In this document: piece after piece, positions 6,963 to 12,586 of the stretch
Layout: every line of letters begins with the position of its first letter
Position numbering within the stretch: the stretch's first letter is position 1
Assembly: GCA_959596515.1 (NCBI GenBank)
Contig: CAUFXR010000060.1
Coordinates: 1 to 16,126, forward strand
Length of the DNA: 16,126 nt
From: an uncultured Oscillospiraceae bacterium
GTDB taxonomy: Bacteria; Bacillota; Clostridia; Oscillospirales; Acutalibacteraceae
Direction: 5' to 3'
Notes under the pieces: model-generated
What the model saw: only the letters and a program-made list of their open reading frames with translations
What the model was told of the DNA's origin: nothing
The model's database searches: none
Position numbers and translations under genes: made by a program

Positions 6963-8024
6963 ATGAAAATCGGATTTTTCAAAAAGGCCGCCGCGGTGTT
7001 CCTAGCGGGCGCCATGACTGTCAGCTTAGCGGCCTGCGCCGATGATAGCTGGAGCGCCAAAGACGATACCCAGACCCTGTCGGCCGGAGTTTATATCTAT
7101 AACCTTTACAGCGCCTATCAGGAGGCCCAGTCCCGGGTGTTGATGGAGTCTCTCAGCTCTAGTTCCGATTCTGGCTCCACTGATTTTTATTCTCAGCAGA
7201 TTGACGGAAAAAGCGTCACTCAGTGGATGCAGGATCAGGCGGTCCTGAAAACCAAGGAAATCCTGTACCTGGACGCCAAAATGAAAGCTGAGGGGATCGA
7301 GTGGACCGCCGAAGAGCAAAAAGAAGCCGAAGAGACGGGAACCGCCGCCTGGGCGCAGCAGAAGACTATTCTGGAGGGTTACGGCATTTCCAAAGACAGC
7401 TTTTTAAAGGCTTACAGCCTGTATAACGCCAAATATCTGAAAATATTTGAATCCATTTACGGAGAGAACGGCACCGAAGCGGTAAGCGATGAGGATTTGG
7501 AGAAGTTTTTCACCGATAGCTATTCGGAATACCGGTATTTTTCCAAAAGTCTGACTACCACCAATGATGAAGGGAACACCACAAATCTAAGCGACGATGA
7601 AATCGCGGAGATTGAGGAGCAGTTTAAGGAGTATGCGCAACAGGTCAGCGACGGGGACAAGACTCCGGATGAGGTAGCCTCTGAATATCAGACGGCGGAG
7701 GGTCTGGAGAGCAGTCCGTTAAACGGCAGCGTGACTCTGACGGAAAACATAGTTCTTTCCTCTGATTTGCAGACCGCCTTCGACGAGATGAAGGAGGGGG
7801 AAGCCCGGGCGATTAAGTCGGGCACCACCTATTATTTCCTGTATAAAGGAAAAATCGCGGATCACCTGGATGAACTGTCCACCGACGATGGCAGAATGAG
7901 CGTGCTGGCCGCCATGAAGCAGGACGAATTCCAGGAGCGTATCGAGACAGAGACCTCAGAGTACAACTGTACCATGAACGACGCGGCGGTAAGCAACTAT
8001 CAGCCCAGCCGGTTCGACAGCTGA
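6963..8024 (+). CDS. PrsA/SurA-like extracytoplasmic foldase lipoprotein
   Basis: A 353-residue protein with a clear lipoprotein signal: KK at 7-8, a hydrophobic stretch, and the lipobox LAAC with Cys25. It should be anchored on the outer face of the membrane. The part after Cys25 is hydrophilic and helical with many acidic residues, as in the SurA/PrsA N-terminal chaperone region. Residues about 185-300 (YRYFSKSLTTT ... EGEARAIKSGTTYYFLYKG) have the layout of a parvulin domain, but the GG(x)LG-type centre is not recognisable, so isomerase activity is doubtful. A foldase of this kind just after mfd is common in clostridia, which supports the call. AGGAGG (6947-6952) lies 10 nt before the ATG, and a strong sigma-A promoter lies at 6882-6910. 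A weak terminator follows at 8059. Likely role: helping secreted or cell-surface proteins fold; this is inferred from family and context. Confidence 0.75.
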   Translation: MKIGFFKKAAAVFLAGAMTVSLAACADDSWSAKDDTQTLSAGVYIYNLYSAYQEAQSRVLMESLSSSSDSGSTDFYSQQIDGKSVTQWMQDQAVLKTKEILYLDAKMKAEGIEWTAEEQKEAEETGTAAWAQQKTILEGYGISKDSFLKAYSLYNAKYLKIFESIYGENGTEAVSDEDLEKFFTDSYSEYRYFSKSLTTTNDEGNTTNLSDDEIAEIEEQFKEYAQQVSDGDKTPDEVASEYQTAEGLESSPLNGSVTLTENIVLSSDLQTAFDEMKEGEARAIKSGTTYYFLYKGKIADHLDELSTDDGRMSVLAAMKQDEFQERIETETSEYNCTMNDAAVSNYQPSRFDS

Positions 8025-8058
8025 CGAAAAAAGACCAGGGCGGCCTTAAGGGTGATAC

Positions 8059-8086
8059 CTCCTTTCGTCCTGGAAAGGAGCTTTTA
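8059..8086 (+). terminator. Probable terminator of the foldase gene
   Basis: CTCCTTTC (8059-8066) pairs with GAAAGGAG (8073-8080) around GTCCTG and is followed by CTTTTA. It lies 35 bp after the stop codon. The U tail is short. Confidence 0.5.
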
Positions 8087-8139
8087 GGAAATCGTTATGG
8101 AAAAGCCGTTATCGGCTCAAAAAGAACACAGAGATACAA

Positions 8140-8176
8140 GGCACCGTCCGGAAAAGGCCCTTTTCCGGACGGTGCC
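8140..8176. other. Perfect 16-bp inverted repeat upstream of the DUF6125-like gene
   Basis: GGCACCGTCCGGAAAA (8140-8155) and its exact complement (8161-8176) are separated by GGCCC. There is no U-run on either side, so it is not a typical intrinsic terminator. It ends 35 nt before the ribosome site at 8211 and may be a leader structure or transcription barrier. Confidence 0.8.
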
Positions 8177-8221
8177 CTACTGTCCGCTGAAAAAGGCGGG
8201 CGCTTGGGAGAGGAGACCGCG

Positions 8222-8758
8222 ATGAAAAATGAATGTTTGGAAAAGCTGAGCCGGGAACAGCTTATCCAGTTGATTGAGCTTTATTCCAAAAACTGGCTGG
8301 CCATGGATGGCGTTTGGTTTCAATCGGTAGAGCAAAAGTCCGGGATGGATGAGGCGATGGAGCACGACGCCAATGCCTGGTCCAGATTCACGGTCATTGA
8401 GGCGAAAAAGCTGAAAGCGTTTTTGGGCCTGCCTGAAAGGCCCGGCCTCGAGGGATTAGCCAAGGCCCTGGAACTTCGGTTTTACGCCAATATTAACAAA
8501 GATGAAATCATCCTAAAAGGGAACACCCTGACTTATCGAACCCTGGAATGCCGGGTACAGAACGCCAGAAAACGGAAGGGAATGGCGTTTCATCCCTGCA
8601 AGCCCGTAGGCGTTATTGAATATAGCGGGTTCGCCAAAGCCATCGACGACCGGATCACCTGCAGGGCGTTGAGCTGTTATCCGGACATCACAGACGATAC
8701 GTGCTGCTGCGCCTGGGAGTTCACGTTGCATGAGGATCCCCCGCGCCGGGACGGATGA
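8222..8758 (+). CDS. Cys-rich protein, DUF6125-like (function unknown)
   Basis: A 178-residue soluble protein starting at ATG 8222, 6 nt after AGGAG (8211-8215). The N-terminal half has the pattern NWLAMDGVWFQSVEQ and AMEHDANAWSRF (about residues 24-55), which I recall from DUF6125 / L-2-amino-thiazoline-4-carboxylate hydrolase-like proteins of gut clostridia; this is recognition from memory. The C-terminal half is rich in cysteine: C110, C126 after H124 (HPC), C147, C152 (SCYPD) and C161-C163 (CCCAW), which suggests a metal or iron-sulfur site or a redox role. No signal peptide or membrane segment. It follows the foldase gene by about 200 bp with two hairpins between, so it is probably separately expressed, though I see no clear promoter. 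In B. subtilis spoVT follows mfd; this gene and the foldase are there instead. No reaction is proposed. Confidence 0.75.
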   Translation: MKNECLEKLSREQLIQLIELYSKNWLAMDGVWFQSVEQKSGMDEAMEHDANAWSRFTVIEAKKLKAFLGLPERPGLEGLAKALELRFYANINKDEIILKGNTLTYRTLECRVQNARKRKGMAFHPCKPVGVIEYSGFAKAIDDRITCRALSCYPDITDDTCCCAWEFTLHEDPPRRDG

Positions 8759-8950
8759 TTTCCAGGCGCTTGCCGTGACTTCCGCGCCGCGCTGTTTCCT
8801 TCCCAGCCGCTCCGTATGCCCCGCCTCGGGACTCTGGTAGCGTTTCGCCGGAATTCCCCTTTGGTAAAATTCCCGGAAAGTTAATTTTTACATGGTACTC
8901 CCCAGGCGGTATTCCCCCGCGGGTTCCCCTGGATGGCGTTTTTAGAGATC

Positions 8951-9081
8951 GCGCCTCTGTCGGGGCGGCGTTCTCCCGCGGGCGGCCTTTCGCTGGCGCC
9001 TCTTGCTGGGCGGCGTTCCCCCAGGCGGCCTTTCGCTGGCGTCTCTGTCGGGGTGGTGTTCCCCCAGGCGGTGTTTTTAAG
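8951..9081. repeat. Tandem array, three units of 43-45 bp
   Basis: Units start at 8951, 8996 and 9039 (GCGYCTCT). The consensus order is GCGYCTCTGTCGGG, GGCGTTCCCCCAGGCGG, then CCTTTCGCTG; the third unit ends instead with TGTTTTTAAG. A related, degenerate stretch precedes the first unit (about 8908-8950). Copies 1 and 2 carry GGCCTTTCGCTG (8984-8995 and 9027-9038), a word also present in the array after prs. Confidence 0.8.
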
Positions 9082-9239
9082 AACGCCCGCCTGGCGTCTA
9101 ACTGTTTTGGCCTCGTGACCATGCGTTCTGGCTTTCCTTCGCGTTGGGTATCCGTGATGGCGATGCCTGATGCCCAATGAACGGCGATTTTTCCGTCCGG
9201 TCCGATCTCCGGTCAGGGAAAGGTTTTCACCCAGAATAA

Positions 9240-9268
9240 TAATAATCCCTCTCATCCCTGCATAAACA
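9240..9268 (+). promoter_or_regulatory. Candidate sigma-E (mother-cell) promoter of spoIIID
   Basis: TAATAAT (9240-9246) fits 6 of 7 positions of the B. subtilis sigma-E -35 consensus KMATATT. CATAAACA (9261-9268) fits the conserved CATA of the -10 (CATACANT). The spacer is 14 bp, within the usual 14-15. The start point would be near 9275, leaving a short leader with AGGGAGGG before the GTG at 9302. In B. subtilis spoIIID is transcribed by sigma-E, which supports the reading. Confidence 0.55.
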
Positions 9269-9301
9269 TTAGCAAACGTATTCATAAAGGGAGGGTAAAG
9301 G

Positions 9302-9568
9302 GTGAAAGGCATTGTTGAGGAAAGAGCCATCGAATTAGGGGAATATATTATCGAAAGCAAAGCCACTGTGCGGAAAGCCGCTAAAAAATTTGGCGTCAGC
9401 AAAAGTACGGTACATAAGGACGTTGCAGAGCGTTTAAAATATGTGGACCCCCAATTGTACAAACGGGTAAAAACTGTTTTAGAGATCAACAAGGCCCAGC
9501 GGCATATACGCGGCGGTCTAGCCACTAAGCAGAAATACTCGGCGGAACGCATGACCGCGAGAAAATAA
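9302..9568 (+). CDS. spoIIID: Sporulation transcriptional regulator SpoIIID
   Basis: An 88-residue DNA-binding protein (B. subtilis SpoIIID has 93). It regulates mother-cell genes after engulfment, switching expression between the sigma-E and sigma-K stages. The N-terminal part VEERAIELGEYIIESKATVR and the helix-turn-helix AAKKFGVSKSTVHKDVAERL (residues 26-45) are nearly those of the family. The C-terminal HIRGGLATKQKY segment matches the basic tail that also contacts DNA. The start is GTG at 9302, 7 nt after AGGGAGGG (9288-9294), which is a strong site. A candidate sigma-E promoter lies at 9240-9268 and an intrinsic terminator at 9587-9627, so it is a single-gene unit. This gene is the best evidence that the organism is an endospore former. 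In B. subtilis it is next to mbl; here it is not. Confidence 0.96.
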   Translation: MKGIVEERAIELGEYIIESKATVRKAAKKFGVSKSTVHKDVAERLKYVDPQLYKRVKTVLEINKAQRHIRGGLATKQKYSAERMTARK

Positions 9569-9586
9569 AGGCGGCGGGGGTCGCAA

Positions 9587-9627
9587 AAAAGCCTCCAGGG
9601 CTCCTACAGGAACGCCCGGAGGCTTTT
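9587..9627. terminator. Bidirectional intrinsic terminator of spoIIID and the MATE gene
   Basis: AAAAGCCTCC (9587-9596) pairs with GGAGGCTTTT (9618-9627); inside, GGGC (9598-9601) pairs with GCCC (9614-9617) and TCCT with AGGA. On the plus strand the T-run ends the stem and is followed by CCAGTTTTTC. On the minus strand the A-run at 9585-9590 gives a six-U tail. It lies 19 bp after spoIIID and about 200 bp past the end of the MATE gene; the 9628-9828 stretch between holds nothing else I can define. Confidence 0.85.
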
Positions 9628-9828
9628 CCAGTTTTTCAGAAGAAGTGTCCCGCGCTTGTCCGCACGGCGAGTTTTCCTCATAATATCCCAGGCGGACGGG
9701 TCTCAGCGGAAAGGCTTTTCCTTTCAGTGAACCCCTTTTCATTTGCATCTCTTGTTGTCCTATTTTCCGGGAATTCCTTAATGGGTTCTTTTTCTCCCTG
9801 GTGGAGATTCTATGGCCGTGCCGAAGTT

Positions 9829-11154
9829 TTACCCATCGGGACTTTTATGCCGGAAGCAAAATGGCAGCATGCCCAGGAAGATCAGAAATGTCAGGGTCTC
9901 GGCGCAGGGTACGGCCAGCCATACGCCGATAAGACCAAACATCCGAGAAAGCAGAAGCACCGTCGGAATCACCGCTACGGCGCCTCGCAGAATAGAGAGG
10001 GCAAAGGCCGGACCGCCTTTGGACAAGGACGCTAAATAAGACGACGCCAGGATGTTGACCCCCATCATTGGGAACCCAAGGAAATATAAGGGCAGGCCCT
10101 GACGGGCCAGGTGTTCCATTTCCAGATTATTTTCCTGGTTAAAGATGCCCACAATCGGCTGGGTAAAAAACCAGCCGAGGCCTAAAAACAGCAGGCCAAA
10201 GGCCAATGCCGTGACCAAGCCGTAATGAAAAATCTGCTTCACGTGTTTCATTTGTCCGGCACCGAAGCTTTGGCTGACGATCGGCTGAATTCCCTGGGCC
10301 ACGCCGGTGAAAATGGAGACCACAATCAGGGCCAGGTTCGCGATGATCCCATAGGCCGCCACCCCCACATTGCCCGACAGGGCCAAAATGATCTGATTGA
10401 ACACCAGCATGACGATGCCGGAAGAGACCTCTGTAATCAATGAGGACACGCCTAGGCTGAGGATTCCTCGGATTTGTTTGGCTTTTAAAGGGCATCGGAC
10501 CAGACGGAAATGATTTTTCCGCCGGATAAAGTGGGTAGAAGAGATGAAAATACCAACGCACGGCGCCACGCAGGTAGCCAGAGCCGCACCGAACATTCCC
10601 ATCCGAAGGGGAAAAATAAAGACATAATCCAGCACCACGTTGCTCAGGCACCCTACCAGCATAGCGGCCATAGATAGGTTAGGCTGTCCGTCGTTGCGGA
10701 TAAAGCACACCAGCAGATTATTAAATAAGAACAACAGAGAAAAGGCGAGAAGGGTCCGCAGGTAAACGCTGGCAAGCTCCCGTACCTGACCAAAGGCGCC
10801 CAAAGCCCCGGCGATTTCCCAGGAAAATAGAAATCCTACCGCCGTGAAGAGAATCCCCAGCAGAAGGGCTATTCCTACCGCGTGGGTAAATACCTGATTC
10901 GCTTCCCTATTCCGGCCCTCTCCCCGCAGAATGGAGTACCGGGTAGCGCCGCCCATACCTACCATCAATCCCAGGCCATTCAGCAGACTGTAGGCGGGCA
11001 GTACCAAATTCAGGGCGGCGATGCCGTCGCTCCCCACGCCGGCGGAAATGAAATAGGTATCCGCCAAAATATAGCAGGAAAGCCCTGTCATACTCAAAAC
11101 GTTCAGGGACACATATTTGAAAAACTGACGGCGGACCGTCCTTTCCTGTTCCAT
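9829..11154 (-). CDS. MATE-family multidrug/Na+ antiporter
   Basis: A 441-residue, strongly hydrophobic membrane protein, the usual MATE length, with room for twelve membrane segments in two similar halves. Family traits are the N-terminal FFKYVSLNVLSM segment, ADTYFISAGVG and AALNLVLPAYSLLNGLGLMVGMGGAT in the first half, and the second-half counterparts AYGIIANLALIV and GVAQGIQPIVSQSFGAG. MATE proteins export cationic drugs or metabolites in exchange for Na+ or H+; no substrate can be assigned here. The start is ATG at 11154 with AAAGGAG 9 nt upstream (11164-11168 on the plus strand); the open frame continues upstream through a tandem repeat, but that part (Arg- and Cys-rich) is not protein-like. 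The gene stands alone. Its upstream region has seven copies of a 15-17 bp repeat and an AT-rich stretch that probably holds the promoter. No regulator gene is adjacent. Confidence 0.93.
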   Translation of the reverse strand: MEQERTVRRQFFKYVSLNVLSMTGLSCYILADTYFISAGVGSDGIAALNLVLPAYSLLNGLGLMVGMGGATRYSILRGEGRNREANQVFTHAVGIALLLGILFTAVGFLFSWEIAGALGAFGQVRELASVYLRTLLAFSLLFLFNNLLVCFIRNDGQPNLSMAAMLVGCLSNVVLDYVFIFPLRMGMFGAALATCVAPCVGIFISSTHFIRRKNHFRLVRCPLKAKQIRGILSLGVSSLITEVSSGIVMLVFNQIILALSGNVGVAAYGIIANLALIVVSIFTGVAQGIQPIVSQSFGAGQMKHVKQIFHYGLVTALAFGLLFLGLGWFFTQPIVGIFNQENNLEMEHLARQGLPLYFLGFPMMGVNILASSYLASLSKGGPAFALSILRGAVAVIPTVLLLSRMFGLIGVWLAVPCAETLTFLIFLGMLPFCFRHKSPDG

Positions 11155-11208
11155 TCTCGGAGTCTCCTTTCCCGTTTCACAAATAGACAATTTCTTTTCG
11201 GTACGCCT

Positions 11209-11320
11209 CGGCAGACGCGAGCCTCGGCAGACGCGAGCCCGGCAGACGCGAGCCCCGGCAGAACGCAAGCCCGGCAGACCACAAGCCTCGGCAGACCACA
11301 AGCCTCGGCAGACGCGAGCC
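11209..11320. repeat. Seven tandem copies of a 15-17 bp unit
   Basis: Consensus CGGCAGACGCGAGCCT. Units start at 11209, 11225, 11240, 11256, 11272, 11289 and 11306. Variation falls into types: ACGCGAG (units 1-3 and 7), AACGCAAG (unit 4) and ACCACAAG (units 5 and 6). The array lies between the MATE start codon and the AT-rich probable promoter, so it is probably transcribed as leader. Confidence 0.9.
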
Positions 11321-11368
11321 CGGAAGGGTCTTTTTATAGCTTCTATTGCCGGTTTCCTTTGCTGCGCG

Positions 11369-11420
11369 ATATTATTTATATACTATTTGGATATTTTTCT
11401 ATAAATTATACAAACATATT
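11369..11420 (-). promoter_or_regulatory. AT-rich probable promoter region of the MATE gene
   Basis: This is the only strongly AT-rich stretch upstream of the gene. On the minus strand it contains a perfect TATAAT (11405-11410), but without a good -35 at 17 bp, and a second TATATAAATAAT-like run. The exact start site cannot be chosen. Confidence 0.4.
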
Positions 11421-11434
11421 CTGGCTTTGGCCGT

Positions 11435-11467
11435 CCGGCGAAAGACCGGCGAAAGACCGGTGAAAGC
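11435..11467. repeat. Three copies of an 11-bp unit
   Basis: CCGGCGAAAGA at 11435-11445 and 11446-11456, then the variant CCGGTGAAAGC at 11457-11467. On the minus strand the word TCTTTCGCCGG resembles the CTTTCGCTGG core of the array after prs. Confidence 0.8.
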
Positions 11468-11500
11468 AAAAGGGCGAAAAATCTTACGATTTTCGCCCTT
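11463..11500 (-). terminator. Intrinsic terminator of the hisS-aspS-galM group
   Basis: On the minus strand GGGCGAAAATC loops over GTAA to GATTTTTCGCCC (one bulge), with the tail TTTTGCTTT. It lies about 46 bp past the galM stop codon. Confidence 0.85.
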
Positions 11501-11545
11501 GCTGAGCGCTTACTGACTGCCGACAAAGTCGGTACCAACGCCGTA

Positions 11546-12586
11546 TTACAGATGGAACCGGTACTCGGTGGTGTAATGGTACATTTCGCCGGGGGAAGTG
11601 AATCCGCCGGGGAACTCCGGATGGTTGGGGGTATCCGGGAAGAACTGGGTTTCCAGGCACACGGCGCCGTGTGCCGGATAGGTTTTTCCGCCTTTGCCCG
11701 GCAGGGGGCCTTCGCCGTTGGCGGTGAAAAGCTGTACGCCCGGCTTATCGGTATACACGTCCATTTGGATTCCGGTCTTAGGGGAGGAGAGTGAGGCCAC
11801 TCGTTTCATAGTTCCATCCCAGCCGTTGACAACGTAGTTCAGGTCGTAGCCGTTGTTTTCCTTCAGCGCCGGGACGTCCTCGCCGATTTCCTGGCCAATG
11901 GCTTTGGGAGAGGTAAAATCAAAGGGGGTTCCCTTGACCGCGGCCAGTTCTCCGGTGGGGAGCAGGGCCTTGTTCGCCACAGTATAGCAGTCCGCGTCCA
12001 GCCAAAGCACATGGTCCAGCGCGGTATCCCCCTCACCGGAAAGGTTGAAGAAGGAGTGGTTGGTCATGTTCACCGGGGTTTTCTGATCCGTAGTGCCCCG
12101 ATACTCTATTTTCACCCCGTTTTCGGCGGTCAGGGTATAGGTCATCTCCATAGTCAAATTTCCCGGGAAACCATCCTCCCCGTCAGGACTCTCTACCCGC
12201 AGAGTTACCGAAGGCTCGTCGCCGTCCTCTTCCTTTGCCACCTGCCAAACCCGGAAGGTGATCCCTTGTCCGCCGTGAAGGGTATTGCCGTTTTCGTTGG
12301 CGGTCAGATGATATTCCCTGCCATCCATGGTGAATTTCGCCCCGCCGATCCGGTTGGCGTAGCGGCCGATAGGCGCGCCGTAATAGCAGGCGGCTTTAAC
12401 ATATTCTTCCAGGGTATCAAAGCCCAGTTCCACATCCCGGGCGACGCCCTGGCGGTCTTTCACCAGCAGGGTATGGATAATGCCGCCGTAGGTATAAAAA
12501 GTCATCGTCATGCCGTTTGCGTTTTCCAGGGTATACTCAGCGACGGCTTTGCCTCCCGCCGTACCCGCGTCTTTTTTCCTGATCAT
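11546..12586 (-). CDS. galM: Aldose 1-epimerase (mutarotase)
   Basis: It interconverts the alpha and beta anomers of galactose, glucose and similar sugars, usually at the entry of the Leloir pathway. The protein is 346 residues, normal for the family. Active-site residues known from the Lactococcus enzyme are all present: R79 in GRYANRI, H104 in NTLHGG, H177 in NMTNHSFFNL, D248 in NNGYDLNY and the catalytic base E312 in CLETQFFPD, followed by the usual NHPEFP. The ATG (12584-12586) overlaps the aspS stop as ATGA, with AGGAGG inside the aspS end (12597-12602), 10 nt upstream. It is therefore very probably co-translated with aspS. No galactose genes are nearby, so the link to aspS is by transcription, not by pathway. 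An intrinsic terminator follows. No signal peptide, so cytosolic. Confidence 0.95.
   Translation of the reverse strand: MIRKKDAGTAGGKAVAEYTLENANGMTMTFYTYGGIIHTLLVKDRQGVARDVELGFDTLEEYVKAACYYGAPIGRYANRIGGAKFTMDGREYHLTANENGNTLHGGQGITFRVWQVAKEEDGDEPSVTLRVESPDGEDGFPGNLTMEMTYTLTAENGVKIEYRGTTDQKTPVNMTNHSFFNLSGEGDTALDHVLWLDADCYTVANKALLPTGELAAVKGTPFDFTSPKAIGQEIGEDVPALKENNGYDLNYVVNGWDGTMKRVASLSSPKTGIQMDVYTDKPGVQLFTANGEGPLPGKGGKTYPAHGAVCLETQFFPDTPNHPEFPGGFTSPGEMYHYTTEYRFHL

Larger units (their letters stand above)
8759..9301. other. 543-bp intergenic region before spoIIID: repeats and a candidate sigma-E promoter
   Basis: 8759-8950 holds no gene; an imperfect GGAATT/AATTCC hairpin around 8850-8872 followed by TTAATTTTT may be a weak terminator for the gene at 8222-8758. 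A GC-rich tandem array runs from 8951 to about 9081. From 9082 to 9234 I see nothing definable. A candidate sporulation promoter (9240-9268) lies just before spoIIID. Long minus-strand open frames cross the array but are explained by its low stop-codon content. Confidence 0.65.
11155..11545. other. 391-bp intergenic region upstream of the MATE gene and downstream of galM
   Basis: From left to right: leader and ribosome site of the MATE gene (11155-11208), a 7-copy short tandem array (11209-11320), an AT-rich stretch likely to hold the MATE promoter (11369-11420), a 3-copy 11-bp array (11435-11467), and the galM terminator (11463-11500). I see no gene here. Confidence 0.75.

Noticed and set aside
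8881..9552. Minus-strand open frame of 223 codons covering the repeats and spoIIID
   Set aside because: It is antisense to spoIIID and open mainly because the GC-rich array lacks stops; no ribosome site or known motif.
11155..11301. N-terminal extension of the MATE protein through the 15-17 bp repeat
   Set aside because: The extension is Arg- and Cys-rich repeat translation; the ATG at 11154 has a good ribosome site and gives the normal length.
11209..11320. CRISPR array
   Set aside because: The units are 15-17 bp and directly joined, without unique spacers, and there are no cas genes.
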